DNA of 38,122 bases from a virus: positions 1 to 38,122 of the IMG/VR virus record IMGVR_UViG_3300025815_002358. One strand, 5' to 3'. Made by a program: the position numbers and the translations under genes. The notes beneath the pieces are model-generated. The model saw only the letters and a program-made list of their open reading frames with translations, did not search any database and was not told the DNA's origin. Position 1 is the stretch's first letter, and each line of letters opens with the position of its first letter. Shown in pieces: positions 21,438 through 30,195 of the stretch.

Positions 21438-22772
21438 CTATACCTGTTCTATCACGTGATCATGCCAATCCCAACTACTTGGTTGGTGATCACTATAATA
21501 CAACTTTTTTGGAAGATTTTCAAGCAGTCTTTTGAGATTGTCTGTACCGGTGGCATAGTATCCGCCTCCCAGTGCTATCAGGGAAGCTCGTGGTTTTACC
21601 TTGCTCTTGATCAAAGCACGTGGTATCCTGTTCCTGACGAAGATGATCTTCGTGGTCTCGTCTATGAACTTGAACTGTTTGCTCATCTGGTGTAGTTCGT
21701 AGAGATTCTCAAAGAACTCCCTCGGCTTCTTGTCATCTATAACGGTTGTCCTTGCACTGTAACCTCTGTCTTCTTTCCTGTATACAGGTTCCTTAAGATC
21801 AAACCCCCAGGCACACTGTTTCATCATGTCAATGCCGTGCGATTCGAAAATCTTCAACCAATCCCAGAATTCCCTTATCTCCTGTTCCTCATGAACGTCG
21901 CTGTGACAAGGCATCAGCAAAGGGAAGGCATCCAGTTCTACCAATGCTTGTACAACTTCCTTCTTGGTGTGGGCTAATGAGTTGATCCACAGTTTATGGT
22001 AGTCGTGGTGTGCTATGCGACCAGCCAATTTAGAATTTGAGGACACAGATATGCCCTTGGGTGAAATCGCAAAATTCTTCAGGCTGTCTACCTGTTGTAA
22101 TAAGGGTAGTCTTGAAATGTGTTCTGCCCAGTGTTCAGTCAATGACTCTGGAGCATTGTCTATTATTATCTCATCCTCTGTTTGTCTGGCGGTGGGTTGC
22201 CTATGTCCCACTATCTGTTTCCTCACGGTGTCGAAGTCGTCCAACAGTTCGGGTGTGACGAATTTGAAATCATAACGCACCGCTATCAGCGTGAGGTAGT
22301 ATGCGGTCACATCTGTGTGGATGAACGTCCACTTCTTGTCCTCTCCGGCGTAAAGGGCATACATGCCTGGCAGGTCACGTTTGTCCTTGAGGCAACGTAT
22401 CAGTTGTATTATCTTCTTGTCGTATGGGAATCTCAGTTCGATCTTGTCCACGCCATCCTCGTCTGTGTATTTCTCTATGCTCTTGTCAAAACTTATCACC
22501 CTGAAGTCATCCTCATAGACTGGATTGTCCAGCAAAGACTTGATATCCATATGGTGTGCCTGGAACTTGGAAAGGTAACGCTTAAGGATGACCACTGCCA
22601 AGCGTGCCTGTTTCTCCGTCCAAGCATACTGTGACTCCGCCAACGATCTTACTGTTTCCCTGTCCTTGGGGTGGGGGTTTATATGGGTCGCACGGTGATC
22701 TGGCCAGAAATAATCGTTATATGCTAGTATTTTAAGTGCTTCGTTTATGGTTTTTGGCAAATCTGACTGCAT
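21438..22772 (-). CDS. large conserved-type unknown protein, 444 aa
   Basis: First gene of the UvsW operon, behind a full-consensus promoter. Mixed alpha/beta protein with a helical N-terminus (INEALKILAYNDYFWPDHR), a middle part rich in charged residues, and a C-terminal GGGYYATGTDNLKRLLENL, where a glycine loop might bind a nucleotide or phosphate. No Walker B or other catalytic motif is evident. The family is not recognised. It is co-transcribed with UvsW and followed by it within 2 nt, so a replication or recombination role is plausible. Confidence 0.55.
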   Translation of the reverse strand: MQSDLPKTINEALKILAYNDYFWPDHRATHINPHPKDRETVRSLAESQYAWTEKQARLAVVILKRYLSKFQAHHMDIKSLLDNPVYEDDFRVISFDKSIEKYTDEDGVDKIELRFPYDKKIIQLIRCLKDKRDLPGMYALYAGEDKKWTFIHTDVTAYYLTLIAVRYDFKFVTPELLDDFDTVRKQIVGHRQPTARQTEDEIIIDNAPESLTEHWAEHISRLPLLQQVDSLKNFAISPKGISVSSNSKLAGRIAHHDYHKLWINSLAHTKKEVVQALVELDAFPLLMPCHSDVHEEQEIREFWDWLKIFESHGIDMMKQCAWGFDLKEPVYRKEDRGYSARTTVIDDKKPREFFENLYELHQMSKQFKFIDETTKIIFVRNRIPRALIKSKVKPRASLIALGGGYYATGTDNLKRLLENLPKKLYYSDHQPSSWDWHDHVIEQV

Positions 22773-22799
22773 TTTGATACCTGGTAATTTAGATAATTA

Positions 22800-22828
22800 T
22801 TAGTATATTATAGCACAATTGGTAATAC
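22800..22828 (+). promoter_or_regulatory. possible promoter of the SprT-like gene
   Basis: TTAGTA (22800-22805), 17-bp spacer, TAATAC (22823-22828), then 8 nt to the ATG at 22837. The boxes are weak and the spacing is 1-2 nt longer than in the other leaderless genes. It overlaps the strong opposing promoter. Confidence 0.35.
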
Positions 22829-22834
22829 TGTCAA
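22807..22834 (-). promoter_or_regulatory. full-consensus sigma70 promoter of the UvsW operon
   Basis: On the minus strand TTGACA (22829-22834), 16-bp spacer, TATAAT (22807-22812). The leader is about 30 nt long before the ATG at 22772, so this one is not leaderless. It would compete with the divergent promoter over the same bases. Confidence 0.7.
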
Positions 22835-22836
22835 CC

Positions 22837-23313
22837 ATGAAAAAAACGAAAAACAAAACCGTGAATGTGAGAAAACAACTAAAAATCAAGTTGGAAAACA
22901 CAATCACCAGATACAGGAACACCAAGGGGTTTAAGCCCACACAAGAGCAGTTGTATCACTGGTTCAGGATACTGAATCGTGGGTTGTTCAACAGTAGATT
23001 ACCATCCGTGCCGTTGCGTGTTCGCAAACTGCACAAGGATTGGGGCAGATGCGTGGCCAATTGGGACAACAGGAAAACACCAAAAGGCAAGTTCGATCAG
23101 AGGGTCATACCTTACCATATCGACGTGGACTTCTACATAGAACTACACTGTAAATTTCCCACCTGGAAAGATTTCGTTGAAACACTGGCACACGAGATGG
23201 TGCATTTATATCAGATGACTTGGTTGAAAGATCCTTACAGCAACCACAACAAAAACTTCTTCGCTTGGAAAAATAAATTTAAGTTCGCCGGTCTAGACCT
23301 ATCAAGGTGTTAG
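22837..23313 (+). CDS. SprT-like zinc metalloprotease, 158 aa
   Basis: Contains the zinc protease motif HEMVHLYQMTW (HExxH, about 121-125), preceded by a basic helical N-terminus and a YHWFRILNRGLF segment, and followed by an NHNKNFFAWKNKF helix typical of the SprT/Spartan fold. Members cleave proteins, often DNA-protein crosslinks. The ATG at 22837 is chosen over a TTG 18 nt upstream because the latter lies inside the promoter. The divergent position facing the UvsW operon fits a DNA-repair role, which is inference. It overlaps the convergent gene by 12 nt. Confidence 0.78.
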   Translation: MKKTKNKTVNVRKQLKIKLENTITRYRNTKGFKPTQEQLYHWFRILNRGLFNSRLPSVPLRVRKLHKDWGRCVANWDNRKTPKGKFDQRVIPYHIDVDFYIELHCKFPTWKDFVETLAHEMVHLYQMTWLKDPYSNHNKNFFAWKNKFKFAGLDLSRC

Positions 23314-24048
23314 AACCTTTTCAAACTCACTGTAACTTATAATCTTGCTGTTGCCTAGGTCCGTGCCTGTCTGTAGATTGTGTAGGAAACTGGGTGGATT
23401 GTCATGAACTATGGTGTAGTTCACATAAGGTCTCAGTTTCAACATCTTCCTGAAAGTGGACAACCAACCCTCGAATATGTCGTCGGAGTTCCTTTCACCA
23501 TAACAGTCTGTTCCTTGGTAGATGTTGTTCAATTCGCCCTTGCCGTATTCTCTGAAGTCATAGCCTATGAGATAGATGTTCCGATGTCCGTGAACTCCCG
23601 CCGTCCAGAAAGCGGCATTGCCTGATATCCAGTGTGGATTGTGTGGTATCAGGTGTAACATGCCCTTGTTCTGTTTCCTATTGACTTCCAGAGAAGGTGC
23701 GTAGTGTACAGTCTTTAGTCCCACGCCATCCTCACACATCTTGACTGTGATTTTTGTATCAACGGAGAATATGAAGTCTGGCAGGAAGTCTCTATACAAA
23801 GCATTACAGCCATAGGTCTGTCCTGTGGCTTTTAATTTGTTTAGATCAAATCCCTGTCGTGAAGGACCGTTACCTATGCAGTAAGCGTTGCCTCGCGGAA
23901 CTGCCTTCACTTTATCCTCGAAGAATCCGGTCTCTTGTATCTTTTTCCCTTGTCTCAATATGGTTCGCAAAATAACTGTTTCGCCTTGATAAGGTTTCCA
24001 TTCTATTGGCTGTATTTCGGTCCTCTTACCTATGTTCACTGTTTTCAT
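23302..24048 (-). CDS. DUF115/Maf-like glycan protein, 248 aa
   Basis: The start is the ATG at 24048, overlapping the stop of the upstream gene (ATGA); the longer frame reading from 24141 is discarded. Visible elements: NAYCIGNGPSRQGFD (the GNGPS motif of DUF115/Maf-type flagellin glycosyltransferases and 6-hydroxymethylpterin-like proteins), FIFSVDTKI, SGNAAFWTAGVHGH and IYLIGYDFREYG. These form a Rossmann-like nucleotide-sugar domain. Last gene of the minus glycan operon, convergent with the SprT-like gene. The transferred sugar is unknown. Confidence 0.55.
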   Translation of the reverse strand: MKTVNIGKRTEIQPIEWKPYQGETVILRTILRQGKKIQETGFFEDKVKAVPRGNAYCIGNGPSRQGFDLNKLKATGQTYGCNALYRDFLPDFIFSVDTKITVKMCEDGVGLKTVHYAPSLEVNRKQNKGMLHLIPHNPHWISGNAAFWTAGVHGHRNIYLIGYDFREYGKGELNNIYQGTDCYGERNSDDIFEGWLSTFRKMLKLRPYVNYTIVHDNPPSFLHNLQTGTDLGNSKIISYSEFEKVLTP

Positions 24049-24917
24049 TTGATATATTTCTCCTGTAATCTTTTCTTTATTCTTTTCCAAGGCAGTCCTG
24101 CTTCGATCTCGTCCTTGAACCATTCGGTGTAGGACAACCAATTGGTCCAGGTGATTCTGTTAGGCATGGCGGGTGTATTGATGTCTGCCAGACTCGTGTT
24201 GCCCACGTCGTGGCATAGACTTGATTCTGACACAAAGACCGGAACACCTCTGATCACCGCCTCCATGGCGGGGTTAGAACTGTGATTCACTACCGCCCAG
24301 GTCCTTTCTAGTGTTTTTTTGAAATCAGTGTCGTCGTAAGTCTTGTAGTCTCGTTTAGGCATTCGTACTTTTACGTTTTCGAAATCTTTTTCTGAGAAAT
24401 TGATTTGATTCCTTGGATGTGGACGAACCAATATCGGTCTTGTAGTATACTTTCTGATTTCTGTTATCTGTTGTGCTATCCAGTTCTGCATACGCGGCAA
24501 TCCTTTCCATTGTTCGGAAGCGTCATGCTGACCACAGATCACTATAATGTCTCCTGTAGGGTTCCAAGGACTAAGCTCGTGCTTGAACAATGACCATCTC
24601 TTGTCATCAAACTCCTGGTTGGCAAAGTCGGCGTCTCTATTAATACCGTTGATACCTATTTTGAAACTCTGGTTCCTCCTTAGTCCACCTACCTCTATCA
24701 CAATGACAGGTTTGTTATTTTTCCGATATTCGTTCCAGATTCTTTGATAGCTTTCCATCCTACCTCGCCATAACACGCTCCATATCACTGCCACGTCAGC
24801 GTTGGCCGACTTGTTTAGATACACGGTCTCTCCGGCATCCTTCAAACTTTTTATGAAAGCATCAAAGATAGGTTTTGAGTTTTGCGGTCCGTATTCTGTC
24901 CAAACTTCTAGTCTCAT
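24045..24917 (-). CDS. KpsC/KpsS-like GT-B protein, paralogue 1, 290 aa
   Basis: GT-B-like protein with PILVRPHPRN (the RPH loop of capsule transferases), WAVVNHSSNPAMEAVIRGVPVFV and then CHDVGNTSLADI. The NSS...A...G-PVF block matches the C-terminal donor-binding domain of KpsC/KpsS-type Kdo transferases and the proteins at 26584, 27560 and 30170. The N-terminal half differs among the four, so acceptors may differ. It overlaps the preceding gene by ATGA. A Kdo donor is not proven. Confidence 0.6.
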   Translation of the reverse strand: MRLEVWTEYGPQNSKPIFDAFIKSLKDAGETVYLNKSANADVAVIWSVLWRGRMESYQRIWNEYRKNNKPVIVIEVGGLRRNQSFKIGINGINRDADFANQEFDDKRWSLFKHELSPWNPTGDIIVICGQHDASEQWKGLPRMQNWIAQQITEIRKYTTRPILVRPHPRNQINFSEKDFENVKVRMPKRDYKTYDDTDFKKTLERTWAVVNHSSNPAMEAVIRGVPVFVSESSLCHDVGNTSLADINTPAMPNRITWTNWLSYTEWFKDEIEAGLPWKRIKKRLQEKYIK

Positions 24918-25816
24918 AGTGTGGGAGGTGCCTTCTTCCAGTAATCGATGGATCTTATGTCTGCTGGAGCATTTGAGTTGACACGCAAATCGTTCTTGGC
25001 CGATGTTCCCAACTTCTTCCTTTTGCCTTTGAGGTGATCCATGTAGAGTCCTAGTTCACTGTTAACGAATACGTGATGACCTTTGACCCCTTTCCAATAT
25101 CCTATGTCGTTGACTGTTATGCCTTTTTCTTTCCTGTAAATCTTTGACAGGTGCCAGAACACATAACTGTCGTGCCATTCTAGAAGTTTGAAGACTTCGT
25201 CTGTGATATAGAGTCTTTCCCAATCGTTTACAAAATTCTGTATTTCAGGGTGTCGCATGTTGTATCCCACGAAACCGCATTCGGGATACTTGCCCCCGTC
25301 GTTTAGGTTTGGATTCTCTCTACCTAGATAGGTCAACATTGTTTCCTTGGGTAATAGTTTCTCAAAGAAATATATTGGCACGGGTCTGAACGTGAAAGTA
25401 TCACCGTCTATCCATACCACATAGTCATATTCCTGTGAGTTCCTGACAGCATTGACCACACAGAAAACTTTGTTGGCGAATCTCACAGCGGCCCAAAGGA
25501 ATGAACCTTTGTTCTTGTCTGCACCACCTTTCACTTGTAATTCTGCAGGACGTCGCACACCTCCGGGTATTTCTTGTAGTTCACCGTTGGCAACAGGATC
25601 GTCTTTGTGTTTGTTCTTGAACTTGAAAAGTTCTGGTTCGGCCGTGTTCAGATCTATCCATTGTATCCTATCATAATCGCATTTAGGTTTAGGTTCCTCC
25701 GCATACACCACTATGTCTACTTCTTTTGGAAATTGTTCGGCCATAGACTCAATGCCTTTTTTACCGTACTGTTCCCAACAGCCGGGTTTGTATGATGTTA
25801 TGACTTTAATTTTCAT
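24914..25816 (-). CDS. GT-A-like glycosyltransferase, 300 aa
   Basis: The central strand VVWIDGDTFTFRPVP carries the DxD metal-binding motif of GT-A enzymes. Before it comes a nucleotide-sugar domain start (KIKVITSYKPGCWEQYG) and after it ECGFVGYNMRHPEIQNF and ITVNDIGYWKGVKGHHVF. It may act on host or virion glycans. Both ends overlap neighbours in the same operon, which also carries a sulfotransferase and GT-B proteins. The donor sugar is unknown. Confidence 0.65.
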   Translation of the reverse strand: MKIKVITSYKPGCWEQYGKKGIESMAEQFPKEVDIVVYAEEPKPKCDYDRIQWIDLNTAEPELFKFKNKHKDDPVANGELQEIPGGVRRPAELQVKGGADKNKGSFLWAAVRFANKVFCVVNAVRNSQEYDYVVWIDGDTFTFRPVPIYFFEKLLPKETMLTYLGRENPNLNDGGKYPECGFVGYNMRHPEIQNFVNDWERLYITDEVFKLLEWHDSYVFWHLSKIYRKEKGITVNDIGYWKGVKGHHVFVNSELGLYMDHLKGKRKKLGTSAKNDLRVNSNAPADIRSIDYWKKAPPTL

Positions 25817-26591
25817 TGATGCGTCTATTTAAATCTTTGTACCCAGGCCAATTCAATAAAACATCTTGTTGGTCTTTTGGTAATTCGTTTATGTAATTGC
25901 TTCCGCCCCTCCGATAAAATTTAAGTTCATCTGGAGCATCTGCCTTGTTTTTTTCCTGCATTTTAGTAAATGTGGTCTGTTCTTTTGCGTACAAGAATGC
26001 TTCCTTGTCCCAAGAGTCGGCGTATGTGCCGAATATGAATTCAATGAGTTTTTGCCATGGCATATCGTCTTTCTTGAGGTCCTCGTATCTTACAAATAGT
26101 TTTTTCCCTTTGTGTTGCTGATAGTGATCAATTTGGGCGTTCATAAAATTTATTATTATATCAAACCCCCATTGCTTGTCCTTTGCGAAGTCTATGATGT
26201 TATCGTGTGCCGGCGGAGTAAAGTTTTTGTATGGTATGCTTTTGAGATATGGCCAGTAACTGAACAGAACGTCCAATGGTTCTCTGAAAAGGTAAATGAT
26301 GTTTTGTTTCTTCATCTGCTCTTTAAATATGAATTCACATTTTTCCTGTATAGCAAAATATTCGTCCCAAGGAAGGTGTCCCGTGGTGCTCATGAAGTCA
26401 TGTCTAAACAATATTCTTGGTATGCCCGGCCTAGGCCTATCAACCCACTTGCTGAATTCAACCTTGTATTTTTTAGCGATGTAGTGTCCCAGTAAGTGCT
26501 TCATCCATGTACGTCCACACCTAGGAAAACTTAATATAAGATTAGGTATGTTTTCATATTGATGTGTTAAAACTCCTATCCTTCTATGCAT
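25806..26591 (-). CDS. PAPS-dependent sulfotransferase, 261 aa
   Basis: Sulfotransferase-domain protein. The 5'-phosphosulfate-binding loop is SFPRCGRTWM (about 21-30), the 3'-phosphate-binding motif is FREPLDVLFSYWP (about 102-114) with Arg and Ser in place, and the C-terminal RRGGSNYINELP resembles the RxGxxGDW loop. The usual lysine of the first loop is an arginine, and the catalytic His is probably in the RHDFMST region. It would add sulfate to a sugar or protein with PAPS from the host. Its neighbours are GT-A and GT-B glycosyltransferases. Confidence 0.85.
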   Translation of the reverse strand: MHRRIGVLTHQYENIPNLILSFPRCGRTWMKHLLGHYIAKKYKVEFSKWVDRPRPGIPRILFRHDFMSTTGHLPWDEYFAIQEKCEFIFKEQMKKQNIIYLFREPLDVLFSYWPYLKSIPYKNFTPPAHDNIIDFAKDKQWGFDIIINFMNAQIDHYQQHKGKKLFVRYEDLKKDDMPWQKLIEFIFGTYADSWDKEAFLYAKEQTTFTKMQEKNKADAPDELKFYRRGGSNYINELPKDQQDVLLNWPGYKDLNRRINEN

Positions 26592-27570
26592 ATCCTAGTT
26601 TCTCCTTGAATCTCTTGAACACAGTACCGTCACGTATCTCATCGGTAGTCCATTGTTTGTATCCGATATCATGTACCCACTGTGTCCTGTCTGGGTATTC
26701 TGGAGTTTCGATATTATTAAGATCTTTATTTGCTACAGGCCAACAAAGCGCAAGATCTGAAGTAACAAAAGTAGGGATTCCACGAACGCAAGAGTCGACA
26801 CTAGCAGTAGAATTGTGTGTAACGACAGCATGGCAATTAGTTATAACTTCCTGGAAGTTGAATCTGTAATATTTTTTTTCGTCACCAACAAAATGTGATT
26901 TGCCTTCCAACAATTCACAATCTTCGGGAAATTCATTTTTCCTTTTTATCATTTGGACCATGTGGTTAGGATGCGGCCTTATGAGGAACTTTCGGTCAGT
27001 GGCTGGTCTTATTTTCTCATAGACTCGCATGAACCAATCCACGGGATCCAGTTCGTCCATGCTCCAGTTATCCTTAGGTTGTAGCACAAACAGTATTGGG
27101 TCTTGTTGATTGGACTTCCGCCATGGTTCGTATTTTATATCCCACAACTTCTTCATCATTTCCCATCTGTCGGCTGGACTGTTGTCACTAAGGAAATCAC
27201 CATTATTCATGGGTGAATACAAACTCACCCGCCAGTGATGTTTAGGATGTGTGATCGTGTTTCCAAAACTAGACAGTATTCCGCCATCAAATGTGATAAT
27301 CGGTATTCCTTTCTTCTTGGCACGTTCTACAAGATCTCGTCTTCTTCCTTTGGTGTGGTGTGGTTGATTCTTTCCACCGTAACCGAACATGCATCCTATT
27401 GGTGCGTTTGGTTCCATCTCGTCCTTCCGCCATTCGCCTTCCATCTTTTCGTTGACCATTATGGGATTGTCACCACATGCTCTTATGCCTTCGGCCATAT
27501 GCTGTAGCAGTTGGAAACTGGCTCCACGCTTCCGGTCCTTCACTGTCCTTCGGAATATCTCAACGTCCAT
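26584..27570 (-). CDS. KpsC/KpsS-like GT-B protein, paralogue 2, 328 aa
   Basis: Longest of four paralogues. The donor-domain segment reads FLIRPHPNHMVQ and HAVVTHNSTASVDSCVRGIPTFV, followed by LALCWPVANKDLNNIETPEYPDR and WTTDEIRDGTVF. The IETPEYPDR/E-phase tail is shared with the 27560 and 30170 proteins, where it reads IETPRYEDPRP and IENPYYGGPEP. It probably transfers an acidic or neutral sugar to a surface acceptor. Overlaps both neighbours by 8-11 nt. Confidence 0.6.
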   Translation of the reverse strand: MDVEIFRRTVKDRKRGASFQLLQHMAEGIRACGDNPIMVNEKMEGEWRKDEMEPNAPIGCMFGYGGKNQPHHTKGRRRDLVERAKKKGIPIITFDGGILSSFGNTITHPKHHWRVSLYSPMNNGDFLSDNSPADRWEMMKKLWDIKYEPWRKSNQQDPILFVLQPKDNWSMDELDPVDWFMRVYEKIRPATDRKFLIRPHPNHMVQMIKRKNEFPEDCELLEGKSHFVGDEKKYYRFNFQEVITNCHAVVTHNSTASVDSCVRGIPTFVTSDLALCWPVANKDLNNIETPEYPDRTQWVHDIGYKQWTTDEIRDGTVFKRFKEKLGYA

Positions 27571-28375
27571 CGATCAACCTCTTTGCTGTTCCATCACTCA
27601 TCTCTTTGGCTGTGAATTGTCCGTAGGCCAGGCTGTAGAACAACGGTCTCGGGTCTTCGTACCTCGGCGTCTCTATCTTGGTCACATCGTGTTCCGCCAC
27701 CGGATAAGCACAGTTGTTTTCGTCTGTGAACACAGGCACTCCGTTGGCCAGTGCTTTTATAGTGATAGAACTGTTGAATGTCACCACAGCATGTATCTCA
27801 CGCCAGTCTATCTTTTCTTTAGGTGCGTTGGTGTTGTTCTCACCTGTGCGCATCTCGCCATTTACATCAATATAGGCTTCGGGATTATATGGTTTGTCCC
27901 TTACAATAATTTCCCTATCGGTGCTTTCCTTGAGTTTACTAATTGTGTTTGCTAACCAATCTTCACACTTGAAGAAAGTGCTGATGGAGGAAGTGGGAGG
28001 GCAAACCATTATCTTCTTACCCGATTTATGATAAGGTTTAACATCAAAAGGAAATGTTGCCTTGAAACGATCATCGGGTCTGTCTTCTATTGTGTTTTTC
28101 ACATGGCCATTCTTCACTACGCGTAGGAAGTATGGTTCTTGCCTGCTGATACCCCAGTAAGGTCTATCCATGTAGTAGAAATTTATATTATTCTTTACAC
28201 AGTGTTCATAGACCAAATTTGTCCCACGCAGTATGCCAAAAAGCCAAATTTCGTTGGCATCGTTAGATTTCAATATCTTATCGTATGGTAATATTTTAGA
28301 TCCTGGAATTCCTTTATGTGCGAACTTGATATATTTTTCCGTTAAATCTCGATGTGTTTTACTAAGGTAGATCAT
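27560..28375 (-). CDS. KpsC/KpsS-like GT-B protein, paralogue 3, 271 aa
   Basis: First gene of the minus glycan operon, 6 nt behind a sigma70-type promoter and without an SD. The donor-domain block is AVVTFNSSITIKALANGVPVFTD, then NNCAYPVAEHDVTKIETPRYEDPRP and FTAKEMSDGTAKRL. The N-terminal half (MIYLSKTHRDLTEKYIKF, then YMDRPYWGISRQE) resembles the plus-strand paralogue at 30170 (TDTPYFGRFD). The two probably arose by duplication. Donor and acceptor are unknown. Confidence 0.62.
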   Translation of the reverse strand: MIYLSKTHRDLTEKYIKFAHKGIPGSKILPYDKILKSNDANEIWLFGILRGTNLVYEHCVKNNINFYYMDRPYWGISRQEPYFLRVVKNGHVKNTIEDRPDDRFKATFPFDVKPYHKSGKKIMVCPPTSSISTFFKCEDWLANTISKLKESTDREIIVRDKPYNPEAYIDVNGEMRTGENNTNAPKEKIDWREIHAVVTFNSSITIKALANGVPVFTDENNCAYPVAEHDVTKIETPRYEDPRPLFYSLAYGQFTAKEMSDGTAKRLIDGR

Positions 28376-28381
28376 AGTATT

Positions 28382-28410
28382 ATTATAGTTTCTCTCAATC
28401 TATATGTCTA
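28382..28410 (-). promoter_or_regulatory. sigma70-like promoter, leaderless layout
   Basis: On the minus strand TAGACA (28405-28410), 17-bp spacer, TATAAT (28382-28387), then 6 nt to the ATG at 28375. The -35 box lies inside the last codons of the upstream GT61 gene, so the operon has its own internal promoter. Confidence 0.65.
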
Positions 28411-29474
28411 ATCAAATCACCGACGTTCACAGTTAGGTTTATGAGATCGCTTTTACGTTTGACTCCTTTTGGTTTTTTGCCCGGTATGGGAACAACAGTT
28501 CCTAGGTAAACTTCGTGTTTCAGTCCTAAGTGGTGAGAAAGCACAGGATAAACTTTTTTGTGTATTATACTGGGATCTTGTATTTCTATGACCTTTGTGC
28601 CAGGTTCGCACCAAAGCAAATTAGTCAATCCCGCACCGTGTGTTGAAATCACATGTGAGGCCTCAGCGAAGCATCGCACCTGTTCCGTTATTGGTAAGTC
28701 CTCTAGAGTTATGGTTTCCCATCCTTTGAGGGCCATCATGAGTTTCTCAGCATTAAGCAGTTTGCGTGTCTTGGCATCTTCCCTTGTAACGAATATTTTC
28801 CTTTTGCGATTTGAATTTACCTTTAGGATATTTTTTAATACCCTGGTCCATGGTGCCAAGTGTGGCGTGATTATCCCATCTTGGTGATTGCTCATACTGG
28901 GCACAATTAGATGTTTGAACTGCCATGTTTCGTTCTTTGGCATGACCATGTATTTGAGGTCTGTGAAGAATTCTTTTGATATCTTGTCTAGGTATCGGCT
29001 GGGATTTGGTAACACAAAAATATATTTCGAAAACATAGTTGCCCATCTCTTTTCAATTAACCTGAATTTTGATACCATGTCTATCCAAACGTGCCATGGG
29101 TTATTGGCGCTCTCCTCGTCGATAGGCAACCACACATATGTGTAGGTTTCGTTGAAGTATTTGGTCACTGGTGGTAACTCGATATCCACGTCACCTCCCC
29201 ATTTCTTCCAGAGGTTATGAGTCTTCTGAGGTTTGTGTTTGCGAAGGTGTGTGAGGCTCCAGACATGGTTTGTGATCATGTGACCCTCATTGGTTATCAA
29301 CAATGGGCAAGTGTGTGCGCGACAGTCAAAAAATTCGGCCACGAATGTGGGCAAAGAAGTAAAATTGGATTCAGCGTCCTTGTGGTACTTGACAGTATAG
29401 TCGTATCCACTGTCTATAGTGGGAAATCTATTCAGGAAGTACTGTACCGAATCTATATTCTTTACTGTTGGCAT
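28395..29474 (-). CDS. GT61-type (DUF563) glycosyltransferase, 359 aa
   Basis: The strand HVISTHGAGLTNLLWCEPGTKVIEIQ near residue 275 is the hallmark of DUF563/GT61 transferases (GAGLTN for donor binding). The N-terminal part carries WVWIPI-like strands and the KIFVTREDAKTRKLLN segment of the GT-B linker region. The family includes xylosyl- and O-GlcNAc-transferases; the donor cannot be read. The start is at 29474, divergent from the SGNH gene at 29503. Confidence 0.75.
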   Translation of the reverse strand: MPTVKNIDSVQYFLNRFPTIDSGYDYTVKYHKDAESNFTSLPTFVAEFFDCRAHTCPLLITNEGHMITNHVWSLTHLRKHKPQKTHNLWKKWGGDVDIELPPVTKYFNETYTYVWLPIDEESANNPWHVWIDMVSKFRLIEKRWATMFSKYIFVLPNPSRYLDKISKEFFTDLKYMVMPKNETWQFKHLIVPSMSNHQDGIITPHLAPWTRVLKNILKVNSNRKRKIFVTREDAKTRKLLNAEKLMMALKGWETITLEDLPITEQVRCFAEASHVISTHGAGLTNLLWCEPGTKVIEIQDPSIIHKKVYPVLSHHLGLKHEVYLGTVVPIPGKKPKGVKRKSDLINLTVNVGDLIRHID

Positions 29475-29496
29475 ACGGAAATAACTAGTATATAAT
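29468..29496 (+). promoter_or_regulatory. sigma70-like promoter, leaderless layout
   Basis: TTGGCA (29468-29473), 17-bp spacer, TATAAT (29491-29496), then 6 nt to the ATG at 29503. The 28-bp gap between divergent genes leaves no room for a leader; the -35 box lies in the start of the opposing GT61 gene. Confidence 0.75.
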
Positions 29497-29502
29497 TATC
29501 GT

Positions 29503-30195
29503 ATGGCTATTTCCAAGATGTTCATAAACGGTTGCTCGTTTCTCACTATGCGTCCACGTGATAATGTACGGACTCATTGTGGTATTGAACTTGCCAAACT
29601 CATGGACCTAGACATAGAAGTGAACCTTGCCAACGGTGGAAGGGGATCCAGGAGACTGATGTGGACTACAAGGGCATGGTGCGAAAAGTTTCCGGAAAAA
29701 GCCTCAGATTGTTTTTTCCTGATAGGATCTAGTGGCGGTAATAGATTTGACTATCCCACCAATGACGGCTACAAGGCACATAAATTTCCGTCTATGTTGA
29801 CCACGTGGAAGACATGGGATCCAAATAGAAACAATCAAACACAGGCTTTTATAAAATATTTGTTCACAACAGGCGCTGACCTAGAACAAATGACCCAGGT
29901 AGAATCTATCCTAGGACTCCTAGATCTGCAGGACTATTTTGAGAACAAGAAATATCCTTACGTGTTTTACAACACTTTATCCGATGCCACAATTACGAAT
30001 CCTGACGTTAAATTATTATTTGATACCATAAAAAAGAAAAGATTTTTTCGTCCAGAGACAAGTCATTTTGATTACACGGTTAAAAATAATCAACATTGTA
30101 AACCAGGAGATCCTCACCCTAACGCGGAAGGACACAAAGAATGGGCAACTCAATTAAAGGATTTTATAGATGCTAACGATCTACGCACCATTTAA
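29503..30195 (+). CDS. SGNH/GDSL-hydrolase-like protein, 230 aa
   Basis: Block I MFINGCSFLT gives the nucleophile Ser12; the C-terminal GDPHPNAEGHKEW gives the Asp203/His205 pair typical of SGNH block V. The middle part (LANGGRGSRRLM and FFLIGSSGG) contains the glycine and asparagine blocks. First gene of a plus-strand glycan operon, with its 3' end overlapping the next gene by 26 nt. The likely role is O-acetyl or related ester chemistry on a glycan (inference). A second SGNH-like protein is at 7273. Confidence 0.65.
   Translation: MAISKMFINGCSFLTMRPRDNVRTHCGIELAKLMDLDIEVNLANGGRGSRRLMWTTRAWCEKFPEKASDCFFLIGSSGGNRFDYPTNDGYKAHKFPSMLTTWKTWDPNRNNQTQAFIKYLFTTGADLEQMTQVESILGLLDLQDYFENKKYPYVFYNTLSDATITNPDVKLLFDTIKKKRFFRPETSHFDYTVKNNQHCKPGDPHPNAEGHKEWATQLKDFIDANDLRTI

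Noticed and set aside
23302-24141. Longer version of the DUF115-like gene starting at 24141
   Set aside because: The first 31 residues overlap the upstream gene in a different frame, whereas the ATG at 24048 makes the usual ATGA overlap.
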